Shown here: positions 28,394 through 36,875 of the stretch, piece by piece
Layout: every line of letters starts with the position of its first letter
Numbering within the stretch: the first letter of the stretch is position 1
From: Bacteroidaceae bacterium
GTDB lineage: Bacteria; Bacteroidota; Bacteroidia; Bacteroidales; Barnesiellaceae_A
DNA: 54,602 nucleotides
Assembly (NCBI GenBank): GCA_017481745.1
Contig: JAFUOV010000009.1
Location: 1 to 54,602, forward strand
Direction of reading: 5' to 3'
Translations under genes and position numbers: made by a program
Notes under the pieces: generated by a model
Told to the model about the DNA's origin: nothing
Databases searched by the model: none
The model's input: only the letters and a program-made list of their open reading frames with translations

Positions 28394-28967
28394 TAATTAT
28401 GCTTTTGTAGTGGACGGTGAAACGGAAGTTTGGTATTTAAATATGCTTAAGCGTAATAATCCAAAGGTTCGGATTACTATTAAGCCCGAATTGGCAAAAA
28501 GTTCTTCTATTGAAGAACAGTATCAACAAGTTTGTTGGTTGGCACAAGACTTCAAAATTGTATTTTGGATAGTTGATACGGATGTAATAATAAAAGAAAA
28601 AAATGAAGGCTCTGATTTGAAATATAAAGAGTTATGTAAATACTTCAGAAAATTGCCTAAAAATGTGAAATTCATAGCAAATACACCTTGTTTGGAATAT
28701 TGGTTTTTATTGCACATGAAAAAGACATCATCATATTACCCGGCATATAACAATAAACTGAAAAGAGATCTTAAAAAATATGATATCCTTAAAAACTACG
28801 AAAAATCAGAAAAATACTACACTCAAAGTAATGATATATATAAACGATTAATGCCTTATTTGCAGGATGCAAGAAATAATGCCAAAGCCTTACCAAAATT
28901 TAATATGAAAAACATAGAACAAGGTATATGCGAAATGTACAAAATATTTGATGAAATGGGATTATAA
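28380..28967 (+). CDS. RloB-family protein (AbiLii-like)
   Basis: A 195-residue protein of the RloB family. VVDGETEVWYLNML near the N-terminus and FWIVDTDVI around residue 60 resemble a TOPRIM-like arrangement (acidic Glu, then D-x-D), which would fit a metal-dependent nuclease, though this is inference. Start options are the ATG at 28374 and at 28380; I chose the latter, which overlaps the ATPase gene by 14 bases and implies translational coupling. AT-rich like its partner. The C-terminal half (KRLMPYLQDARNNAKALPKF) has no recognisable motif. Confidence 0.75.
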   Translation: MRLNDNYAFVVDGETEVWYLNMLKRNNPKVRITIKPELAKSSSIEEQYQQVCWLAQDFKIVFWIVDTDVIIKEKNEGSDLKYKELCKYFRKLPKNVKFIANTPCLEYWFLLHMKKTSSYYPAYNNKLKRDLKKYDILKNYEKSEKYYTQSNDIYKRLMPYLQDARNNAKALPKFNMKNIEQGICEMYKIFDEMGL

Positions 28968-28983
28968 CTATTCTATACAATTT

Positions 28984-29018
28984 AATCACCCCGCCGAGTA
29001 TCCTCGCCGGGGTGATTT
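28984..29018 (+). terminator. Terminator after the AbiL-like pair
   Basis: AATCACCCCGCCGAG and CTCGCCGGGGTGATT pair with a single mismatch around TATC, followed by TTTTT. It closes the island. GC content returns to the local norm after this point. Confidence 0.88.
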
Positions 29019-29102
29019 TTTTATGGTGGCAGTATGTGTCGTAAGCGCCGATATTATCTTCTATGCTCGTTTGCGTAGTGGGTGAGGATATTTTGGAGGT
29101 GT

Positions 29103-29136
29103 TTTGCTTGTCGGGCTTATTTTTCTGCTAACTTTG
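29103..29136 (+). promoter_or_regulatory. Promoter of the DUF6796-like gene
   Basis: TAACTTTG at 29129-29136 fits TAnnTTTG; TTTG at 29103-29106 (22-base spacing) or TTG at 29108-29110 (18) can serve as -33. The ATG follows at 29158. Confidence 0.55.
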
Positions 29137-29157
29137 TGGCGGTAAAACTATAATATA

Positions 29158-29880
29158 ATGGAACGTACAAAGTTATATTGGATTTTGGGCTTCGTGGGGG
29201 TGCTGCTCTCTATGACAGGCGATTTGCTTCTTGGTGCACATGTTCACCCCGATGCCGCCGATGCTTATACAAGGCTTATGTTGGGTTGCAGCCTAGTGCC
29301 TCATCACTTCGTGGCTCTGGGCTTGTTTGTAGGCGCTATAGGTATTCCCATGCAGTATTTTGGCTACGAGAGTGTGCTATCGGTTGTGCGCTCGAGTGGG
29401 CGTTGTGCTACGCTGTGCCGACTTATACATTGGGGTAATATCTCTATTGCCTTTTGGGGTGCAAGTGTGCATATTCTGTGCAGCATTTTGATGCTTATGA
29501 TGAAGTTGTATCCTATTTCGCCCGAAATGTTGGTGGGTAACAATATGACCGATATACTTGGCTCGTTGCCTCCGGCTCTTGTCGATTTTACACTCTACTA
29601 CTTGATGCCTATCACAGCTGTGATGCTACTATTCTACTACCTGATGGCGGTGTCGTTGTTCCTTGCCATTGTGCTGGGTAAGACGTCGTTGCCCCGATGG
29701 GCATGCCTGTTCAATCCTATGTTGGTTGAGGTATTGATGAATTGCTTGCCCAATGTCAACAATGCATTTGTCAACGGCTTGTTGATGTCGAACATGGCTC
29801 TTGGCGGACTTATAACGTTCACAGGCATACTATTGACCCATCGCCTTGCCGGGCGTAGCAATACGTGCGCACATAGTTAA
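29158..29880 (+). CDS. DUF6796-like integral membrane protein
   Basis: A 240-residue polytopic membrane protein with about six transmembrane segments, the first being FVGVLLSMTGDLLLG near residues 12-26 with an intramembrane Asp. A conserved-looking LVPHHFVALGLFVG segment follows, and the last helix ends near residue 225. I believe it matches the uncharacterised DUF6796 family, but this is by resemblance only. No function is known. It precedes the Pmp3-like and EamA-like genes, with which it may be cotranscribed (20-base gap to the former). Confidence 0.6.
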   Translation: MERTKLYWILGFVGVLLSMTGDLLLGAHVHPDAADAYTRLMLGCSLVPHHFVALGLFVGAIGIPMQYFGYESVLSVVRSSGRCATLCRLIHWGNISIAFWGASVHILCSILMLMMKLYPISPEMLVGNNMTDILGSLPPALVDFTLYYLMPITAVMLLFYYLMAVSLFLAIVLGKTSLPRWACLFNPMLVEVLMNCLPNVNNAFVNGLLMSNMALGGLITFTGILLTHRLAGRSNTCAHS

Positions 29881-29900
29881 TACTATATTTTTCGCTTGCG

Positions 29901-30074
29901 ATGACACGTCTCAAAGTCATATTAGTAACCCTTTTATGCCCGCCATTGATGGTCGTAGGCTATGGTATGAGGAACATCATGCTCGTACTGTTGCTTACGC
30001 TGTTGGGCTGGCTGCCGGGCATTGTGGCATCGTTTATCATACAATCGGGCGATATACCCGAAGATACAATATAA
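29901..30074 (+). CDS. Pmp3/YqaE-family small membrane protein
   Basis: A 57-residue two-helix membrane protein. It begins MTRLKVILVTLLCPPLMVVG, has the double-Pro motif and Gly typical of the first helix, then LLLTLLGWLPGIVASFII, which matches the second helix of the Pmp3/YqaE stress-induced peptides (LLTLLG..PG). Those proteins influence membrane potential or salt tolerance in yeast and plants; in bacteria the role is mostly unknown. It lies 20 bases after the DUF6796-like gene and 12 bases before the EamA-like gene. It is easy to miss because of its length. Confidence 0.8.
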   Translation: MTRLKVILVTLLCPPLMVVGYGMRNIMLVLLLTLLGWLPGIVASFIIQSGDIPEDTI

Positions 30075-30086
30075 CGTTTTGTGGTG

Positions 30087-30986
30087 ATGAATACGAGTAA
30101 AGCAATAGGACACCTCGCATGCTTTGTGGCGTATGCAATCTTTGGCGTGAATATAATCGTGTGCAAAGACCTCACGAGTAGTCATCTCATTTCGCCCTTG
30201 GCATTGTTTACGTTGCGCTCGATAGGAGCGGGGTTGCTGTTTTGGATTATCTCGCTGTTCTTGCCCCGCGAGCGTGTACGTTGGAGCGACCACCCTCGCA
30301 TATTGGCGGCATCGGTGTTGGGCTTCTTCCTCACACAGATAACATTTCTCGTTGCCATCCCCGACATCACACCCATGGATTGCGCCATTGTCAGTGCTTT
30401 GTCGCCCATATACACGATGTTTATAGCAGCCATCGTGTTGCGCGAACCCATTACTTGGCAGAAAGCCGGTGGTGTCGCTCTCAGCTTTGCCGGTATTATA
30501 TTCCTGATAGTCAATAGTGTGCGCGGTGGTGGCGCCGAGCATACAACAACCGTTGGGCTCGTACTGATGATATTCAACAGCCTCTGTTTCTCGCTCTATC
30601 TTGGTATCTTCAAGCCGCTGATAGGCAGATATTCGGTCGTAACATTTATGAAGTGGATATTTTTCTACTCCACCGTCATGGCACTGCCCTTTACGATAGG
30701 CGAGCTCGCCACCTTGCAGTATGATGCCTTACCTCGCAATATAGTTGCCGAGTTGCTATTTCTTATACTCTGCTCAACATTTATTACCTACTTTCTCATC
30801 CCCGTAGGGCAGAAGCGCATACGCCCCACATTGGTGAGTATGTACTCGTACGTGCAGCCCATCATAGCCACTGCCATAAGCATATATGTAGGCATGGACA
30901 CACTCGGTTGGCAGAAGATAGTAGCAGCCATAACCGTCTTTGTCGGAGTCTTTGTCGTCAGCCGCAGCCGCGCCAAAGAGGCGTGA
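30087..30986 (+). CDS. EamA-family (DMT superfamily) transporter
   Basis: A 299-residue membrane protein with two five-helix EamA repeats: the first from HLACFVAYAIFGVNIIV to about 145, the second from about 155 to the end. Motifs such as PLALFTLRSIGAGLLFW and the paired SALSPIYTMFIAAIVLRE are those of drug/metabolite exporters. Substrate unknown. The start is taken at the ATG 30087 rather than the upstream GTG codons at 30081 and 30084. It follows the Pmp3-like gene by 12 bases, so is probably in the same operon. Confidence 0.87.
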   Translation: MNTSKAIGHLACFVAYAIFGVNIIVCKDLTSSHLISPLALFTLRSIGAGLLFWIISLFLPRERVRWSDHPRILAASVLGFFLTQITFLVAIPDITPMDCAIVSALSPIYTMFIAAIVLREPITWQKAGGVALSFAGIIFLIVNSVRGGGAEHTTTVGLVLMIFNSLCFSLYLGIFKPLIGRYSVVTFMKWIFFYSTVMALPFTIGELATLQYDALPRNIVAELLFLILCSTFITYFLIPVGQKRIRPTLVSMYSYVQPIIATAISIYVGMDTLGWQKIVAAITVFVGVFVVSRSRAKEA

Positions 30987-31082
30987 AAAATAGTTGTTCT
31001 GTTTGTGCATTAAACTATTATACCGTAAAATTGTCTAATTTTATAGTCGTATATATGTAAGCCTTTTTTAATACTATTACTC

Positions 31083-34000
31083 ATGAAACGTCTTGTATAT
31101 ATCCTTATATTGTTAGCTACAAGTTTTGTAGTTGCCCATGCTGCTACGGGCGATAGGTATGTAGAGAAACAACAACAATTGTTGGAGCAACCACGCACCG
31201 TCTTGCGCGAGGCACGCCACTCGGTGGGTGAGGCTTTGCGCAAAGGGCACTCGGCGGAGTTGGTTGATGCTTTGATGCAACTGTCTGCCGCACAGTTGCT
31301 TATAGATAGCGATAGTATTGCTACTGTTGTAGCCGAGGTGGAGCAGACGATGGGTCGTTGCACCAACGATGTCGACCGTAGTGTCATTGCGCTATATCTG
31401 AGCAGCCTCTATCGAGGATATGCCAACGACTGTTACCACCTGCGCCGTCGTCCCTATATCGCAGGAAATAAAGATATTAATACGTGGAGTTATAGCAACT
31501 ATATCAATGCAGCAGACTCTTTGTTGCTTGTGGCTGCCAAGCCGGTCGACCTGCTGAAGCAGACACCCATAAGGCGTTATCGCAGTGTGATACAGATTGA
31601 TGGCTACAACGGCGTAGATGCGTGGCGCATTGTCGAGCGGAGTATGCCCACGATGTACGACTTTGTTGCAGAGCAAATATATACCAACGGATGCTACGAT
31701 AGCGAGAGGGAAGATACCATACGCCAACTTCTCGACGATGTGATAGATTTTCATAACCAACGCAAGGAGTGGCGGGCGGCATTTGCTTGGCAACTGAAGC
31801 GCGTGCAGTTGGGTACATTCTCGGCGAAAGACTATGCTCAAACTATTGCCCCGCTCGATAGCCTTATTACTTGTAATGCCCGGCATGACTATGTGATAGA
31901 TGCAGTCATTGTACGCGATAATTGGTTGGCTTATGACGATGCGCCTGCCACAACACAACACCGTTACGACGAGTTGCAGACGTGGATAGCTCGTTATCCG
32001 CGTTACTATCGCATAGACTGTTTGCGCAGTGCATGTGCTACTATGGCGCAAGCTGTTATCAATGTCAAGCTGCCTCTTGTCAACTATCCCGATGCGCCTG
32101 TTGTAGTGTCTGTCGAGTACAAGAATGTCGATAAGGTGCAATATAGGTTGGAGCAGATAGATGGTGTAATGTTTGATCGTTGGGGAAATACCCCCAAGCG
32201 TGCAGCCGGCAACGTAACTACTTTGTGTGCCGATACCGTTCAACTGCGCGATGGAGAGCTGCTTACGTTCGATTGGCATCAGGGCAATATCGAGTTGCCC
32301 AAGTTGGCAGCCGGTGTATATCGCCTCGTAGTGTATGCCGGTGCGCAGGTTCATAGCGAGTGCAACTTTGTGGTTACACCCTACATGCTATTTACCGTTC
32401 AGCCGGCAGCCGACCATCTGATGGCTGTGTTGGTCGACAACAAGAGTGGGCAGCCCGTCGAGGATGTTGCAATAAATCTTTTAGATAACCGGGGCTCGGT
32501 TTTGCAACAAGTGCCTACCGACTCGTTGGGTATATCTGTTTTTACGCGCTCACAAACCCACCGCCGACTATATGTGCAACTTGCCGATAGCAACCTCTAT
32601 CCGATAAAGTTGCCAACCGATTTCTATGCCGAGTCGAAGGTCGATGCCGAGCCTCAAGCCACAATCTTTACCGACCGCTCGTTGTATCGCCCCGGGCAGA
32701 AACTCTACTTCTCGGCTGTTGTATATTACAATGACAGCAAGGCGCAGCAAGTAGTGCCCGATGCGCGTGTCAGAGCCCGATTGTTAGACCATTCGCACAA
32801 TGAAGTGTGGAGCGATACGCTATGTACCAATTGTTTTGGCATGGTGAATGACTCTATCATTTTGCCCGAAAATGCTGCTTTAGGTAGTTGGCGATTGATT
32901 TTGGACGGCGATAAGCTTTATACTTCTCGTACAATTGAAGTGGCGGAATACAAGCGTCCGCAATTTCGTGTAGTGTGCAACCCCATTGAGGGTGAATATA
33001 CCTATGGCGATAGTGTGCAAGTAACCGGTATGGCAGAGAGTTATGCCGCTGTGCCACTGCGCTATGCTGCTGTGAGTTACAAGATACGACAAATAACGTG
33101 GTATCTCGGTCATGAAAAAGTGATAGACGAGGGCAATACCACGACCGATGAGAATGGAAAATTTGCGTTCAACTTCAAGACGTTACCTCCCGACGTTAGT
33201 TCTTGGCGCAAGTGGGGCTCGCGCTATGTTATTGAAGCAACGGTAACATCATCGACCGGCGAGAGTCAACGCGGCGAAACCGTTGTATCGGTGATGGGTA
33301 CAGCCATTTCGTTCCGTTACAATATACCCGAAACAATACTCAAAGAAGATGCCACCCCCTTTGCCGTTACCATTACCAATAGCGACGGTACGCCGTTGCA
33401 GCTTGCAATGCAACTATCGCTATATCAACTTGATAATGGCAAGGTAGATGAGCCTTTCGACCGTTGGCAGGTTCATGGCGGAGCGGTATGGTCGCATCGC
33501 TATACCCATGCAGGCGATAGTATTTTGCTGCCCTATGCACAACTGCCATCGGGCGCATATCGCCTCTATTTTACTACCCGCGACCGCAATAACGAAATCG
33601 TAACCGATAGTACACATTTTGTACTCTATTCGCATACAGATACTGTACCGCCTGTACCCACAGCATTGTGGTGTCCGACAAACAAAGTGGTTGTAGACAA
33701 TGGCGATACAGCACGCATCGTTATAGGAAGTTCTTTCCATGATGCCTCGTTGTTATATATTGTTCAAGACGGCAATCGTGTGTTGGCGTGTCGACGTGTG
33801 GCAATGAACAATAGCCTCACTACTATCGAGATACCCTATCAGACCGATTATACCGATGTCCTTCAGGTGCAGCTTGTTCTGGTACGCGACAAGGTGTTGT
33901 ACGAGAAGAGGGTAGGTATATATCGCCGTCAACCCGACAAGACATTGACGATAATTCCCACTACTTTCCGCGACAAGACCCGCTCGGGTAGTCGTGAAAC

Positions 34001-36734
34001 TTGGCAATTCTCTGTCAGGGATGCTTTGGGCAATCCTGTCGATGCCCTCTTTATGGCAGAGATGTACGATGCTTCGCTCGATGCTTTGCACCGTCATTCG
34101 TGGTATTTCAATCCGCAATATACTCCGCAACGCCCCTACGTTTCGTTGCAGCAAATGTGGAGTTTCAGCAACTTGCAGCATGCGGGTCTTTACTATTGGA
34201 ACACGCCCTACAGCAATATGCAGTGCCATCAGATACCCACACCCCGATTGGCTACATATATCTATGCCGAGCCATCTATTGGTATTGTAGGTCGTCCCAT
34301 CATGGTAAGGGGTAGTAATGCCATAGCGTATGAAGAGTATGCTGCTGCACCTATGATGACCAAAGCCACGAGTGCCGACATGGATGCTGTTGCTGCCGAG
34401 GCAATCGTCGAGGAGAGTGCTGTTGATGCTCTGCCACAGAGCGCACCTGCCGAGGTGCCGATTTCCTATCGTGAGAACATGAACGAAACGGCATTTTTCT
34501 ATCCTCACCTTGTTACCGACCCATCGGGTAATGTTGTCGTGAAATTTACCGTTCCCGAGTCTAATACCACTTGGAACTTCTTCTCTTTGGCTTTTACGCC
34601 CGACTTGTATAGTGGTATGCACAACGCTCAAGTCGTATCGTTAAAGACTCTTATGGTTTCGCCCAACATGCCTCGTTTCTTGCGACAAGGCGACCATGCC
34701 ACCATCTCCATGTCGGTGCAGAATACCACAAAAGAGGCATTACAAGGTACTGCTCGACTCACACTTTTCGCTCCTGCCAGTGAGAGCGAGATTATAACTC
34801 TTGCCGAGCCTTTCAAGGTCGCCGGCGACAGTTCTGCAACAGTTACATTCGCCTTGACGATACCCGATACACTTTCAATGGTAGGTGTGAGGGTAGGGGC
34901 TTCTACTCCGTTATATAGTGATGGCGAGCAACATCTTATAGCCGTATTACCTTCAACGGCATTTGTTACCGAGAGTTGCCCATTCTACCTTGCACCCACA
35001 ACCTCCGATACAACAATTACATTTGATGTTATGCGCGATAATATGGAGCGCACAAGTGTGCAAAACTATGGTGTAACTCTTGAGTATTGCGACAATGCGA
35101 TGTGGTATGCTGTGGCTGCCTTGCCTCCGCTTGCCGAGCCCGAGGTTGACAATGCTACCTCTATTGTGGCATCGCTTTATGCCAATGTCGTTGCACAGGG
35201 CATAGTGCGACAAAATCCTATCATATCGCAAGCTATTGCCTCGTGGAGCAAAGCCCAATCGGCTGTCGCATCGCCTTTGCAACAGAATGAGGAGCTAAAG
35301 TCTATCCTGCTCTCGCAGACTCCTTGGCTGCTCGATGCACAATCTTCGACCGAGCAGTTACAACAATTGGCTACCTTGTTAGATACATGTCGAGCTAATT
35401 CGTTGCGCCGAGAGGCTGTCAAGAAATTGAGCGAATTGCAGCACACGTCGGGTGGTTGGTCGTGGTTTAAAGATATGCAACCCTCATATTGGATGACGTT
35501 GAATGTCGTCTCTGCCTTGTCGCGCCTATCGGTATGGGGCGAAACCGACAGCGACGAGAAGATAGCCATGATGACAATCGACGCCCTACGTTATCTCGAC
35601 AATGAATATGTGCGCCGCAACACAGAGCAACCTCGTGTCGTCGACTATAACGATATATGTTATCTCTATGTGCGTAGCGCTTTTACAGATATACCGTTGA
35701 ACGATAAGGTGTTGGCTATACATCGTGCTCAACTTGATACCCTCAGCCGGTCGTGGTACAAGCTCGATGAGATAGAGAAAGCCTATACTGCCATTGCCAT
35801 GCACCGATATGGCTATTCGGCAGCTGTCGATATTATAGGCTCACTGCGTGAGTATGCCACTATCAACCCCTCGCAAGGAATGTTCTGGGCAAACAATCGC
35901 AGCCATTCATTCTATCGCAATAGTGCCGTACAAGTGCATTGTGCCATCTATGAGGCATTTGCCGAGATAGCACCCAAAGCAGATGAGTTGGATGCCATGC
36001 GACAATGGCTGTTGTTGCAAAAGCAGACCAACCGGTGGTGCAATGTTCCCTCTACGCTCGATGCTATAAATATACTGCTCAACTCGGGTAGCCAATGGCT
36101 TGCCCAAGGGTCGACGTCGCATATACAATGGGGTGGTACTCTGTTGCCTCAAGATGTTCAAGCCGATGCGATAACAGGCTACATCAAGAGCGTGCGTAGA
36201 GGTGCAGCTATAACTCCTGCCGATGCTACCGTAGCAATAACACATCACGATAGCAAGCCCTCGTGGGGCGCTCTTTATTGGCAATATTATGACAGCCTTG
36301 AAAATATTTCTCAGCATGGCAATGCAGCTATAAACATACGTCGCGATTACTATGTAGAGCGTGATGGTAAGTTGGTGCCAATTGATGCGGCAAATCTTCA
36401 AGTAGGCGATGTTGTATCGGTTCGGTTGACTCTATATGTCGATCGTGATATGCAATTCATCACTTTGACCGATGCCCGACCTGCTTGTTTCGAGCCCCTC
36501 GAACAGCTACCGCGCTACTACTATGGTGATGCAGCCTTCTATTATGCTGTACCGAGCGATGCTGCAAATAACTTCTATTTCGACCACATCTCACGCGGTA
36601 CTCATGCGATAGAATATAGAGTTTATGTCGATCGAGCAGGAATCTATCGTGCCGGTTTGGCAACGTTGCAGAGCTACTATGCTCCGCAATATGTAGCGCA
36701 TACAGCCGGATGTAGTATATATGTAGAGGATTAG
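31083..36734 (+). CDS. Alpha-2-macroglobulin-family protein without the thioester motif
   Basis: A 1883-residue exported protein with signal peptide MKRLVYILILLATSFVVAHA. The N-terminal third (about 20-320) is helical and not recognised. Macroglobulin beta domains follow, with the family signature TDRSLYRPGQKLYF near residue 530, then the central region with DPSGNVVVKFTVPESNTTW at about 1144 and SPNMPRFLRQGDH at about 1200. The helical thioester domain starts near 1340, but where the family has CxEQ the sequence reads E1354-V-D-N1357, so no thioester can form. The receptor-binding-like C-terminal domain is at about 1750-1883. Such proteins trap proteases in the periplasm or on the outer membrane; without the thioester only conformational trapping would remain. 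It has no lipobox. Confidence 0.88.
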   Translation: MKRLVYILILLATSFVVAHAATGDRYVEKQQQLLEQPRTVLREARHSVGEALRKGHSAELVDALMQLSAAQLLIDSDSIATVVAEVEQTMGRCTNDVDRSVIALYLSSLYRGYANDCYHLRRRPYIAGNKDINTWSYSNYINAADSLLLVAAKPVDLLKQTPIRRYRSVIQIDGYNGVDAWRIVERSMPTMYDFVAEQIYTNGCYDSEREDTIRQLLDDVIDFHNQRKEWRAAFAWQLKRVQLGTFSAKDYAQTIAPLDSLITCNARHDYVIDAVIVRDNWLAYDDAPATTQHRYDELQTWIARYPRYYRIDCLRSACATMAQAVINVKLPLVNYPDAPVVVSVEYKNVDKVQYRLEQIDGVMFDRWGNTPKRAAGNVTTLCADTVQLRDGELLTFDWHQGNIELPKLAAGVYRLVVYAGAQVHSECNFVVTPYMLFTVQPAADHLMAVLVDNKSGQPVEDVAINLLDNRGSVLQQVPTDSLGISVFTRSQTHRRLYVQLADSNLYPIKLPTDFYAESKVDAEPQATIFTDRSLYRPGQKLYFSAVVYYNDSKAQQVVPDARVRARLLDHSHNEVWSDTLCTNCFGMVNDSIILPENAALGSWRLILDGDKLYTSRTIEVAEYKRPQFRVVCNPIEGEYTYGDSVQVTGMAESYAAVPLRYAAVSYKIRQITWYLGHEKVIDEGNTTTDENGKFAFNFKTLPPDVSSWRKWGSRYVIEATVTSSTGESQRGETVVSVMGTAISFRYNIPETILKEDATPFAVTITNSDGTPLQLAMQLSLYQLDNGKVDEPFDRWQVHGGAVWSHRYTHAGDSILLPYAQLPSGAYRLYFTTRDRNNEIVTDSTHFVLYSHTDTVPPVPTALWCPTNKVVVDNGDTARIVIGSSFHDASLLYIVQDGNRVLACRRVAMNNSLTTIEIPYQTDYTDVLQVQLVLVRDKVLYEKRVGIYRRQPDKTLTIIPTTFRDKTRSGSRETWQFSVRDALGNPVDALFMAEMYDASLDALHRHSWYFNPQYTPQRPYVSLQQMWSFSNLQHAGLYYWNTPYSNMQCHQIPTPRLATYIYAEPSIGIVGRPIMVRGSNAIAYEEYAAAPMMTKATSADMDAVAAEAIVEESAVDALPQSAPAEVPISYRENMNETAFFYPHLVTDPSGNVVVKFTVPESNTTWNFFSLAFTPDLYSGMHNAQVVSLKTLMVSPNMPRFLRQGDHATISMSVQNTTKEALQGTARLTLFAPASESEIITLAEPFKVAGDSSATVTFALTIPDTLSMVGVRVGASTPLYSDGEQHLIAVLPSTAFVTESCPFYLAPTTSDTTITFDVMRDNMERTSVQNYGVTLEYCDNAMWYAVAALPPLAEPEVDNATSIVASLYANVVAQGIVRQNPIISQAIASWSKAQSAVASPLQQNEELKSILLSQTPWLLDAQSSTEQLQQLATLLDTCRANSLRREAVKKLSELQHTSGGWSWFKDMQPSYWMTLNVVSALSRLSVWGETDSDEKIAMMTIDALRYLDNEYVRRNTEQPRVVDYNDICYLYVRSAFTDIPLNDKVLAIHRAQLDTLSRSWYKLDEIEKAYTAIAMHRYGYSAAVDIIGSLREYATINPSQGMFWANNRSHSFYRNSAVQVHCAIYEAFAEIAPKADELDAMRQWLLLQKQTNRWCNVPSTLDAINILLNSGSQWLAQGSTSHIQWGGTLLPQDVQADAITGYIKSVRRGAAITPADATVAITHHDSKPSWGALYWQYYDSLENISQHGNAAINIRRDYYVERDGKLVPIDAANLQVGDVVSVRLTLYVDRDMQFITLTDARPACFEPLEQLPRYYYGDAAFYYAVPSDAANNFYFDHISRGTHAIEYRVYVDRAGIYRAGLATLQSYYAPQYVAHTAGCSIYVED

Positions 36735-36779
36735 TGTGTAAAATATCTCCTTTTTTTAGCTTTATTTAAGTTTTTTACC

Positions 36780-36787
36780 TATTTTTG
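36780..36787 (+). promoter_or_regulatory. -7 element upstream of the lipoprotein/DUF5723 pair
   Basis: TATTTTTG fits TAnnTTTG; the -33 region is T-rich without a clear TTG. It lies 96 bases before the ATG at 36876. Confidence 0.45.
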
Positions 36788-36807
36788 CAAAGTGCTTTTA
36801 ACACAAA

Positions 36808-36836
36808 TATTGCAACGAGAATTGCAAGTTGCAATA
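36808..36836 (+). repeat. Inverted repeat TATTGCAAC/GTTGCAATA in the leader of the lipoprotein gene
   Basis: Nine-base arms at 36808-36816 and 36828-36836 are exact complements, with an 11-base centre that contains a third TTGCAA. It sits just downstream of the -7 element, inside the mRNA leader. It may be an operator for a dimeric repressor or an mRNA hairpin. Confidence 0.55.
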
Positions 36837-36875
36837 AACGAGAGAAAGGAAAAAAAATTTATAATTAATCACATT

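Noticed and set aside
27068..28967. A mobile element around the AT-rich island
   Set aside because: I saw no transposase, integrase, terminal inverted repeats or target duplication at its borders; only composition suggests transfer.
29846..30100. An 84-codon frame overlapping the Pmp3-like gene
   Set aside because: The product has no resemblance to a known protein, while the other frame gives a good Pmp3 match.
36792..36875. N-terminal extension of the unknown lipoprotein
   Set aside because: The region is leader with an inverted repeat, and the extension would hide the lipoprotein signal.
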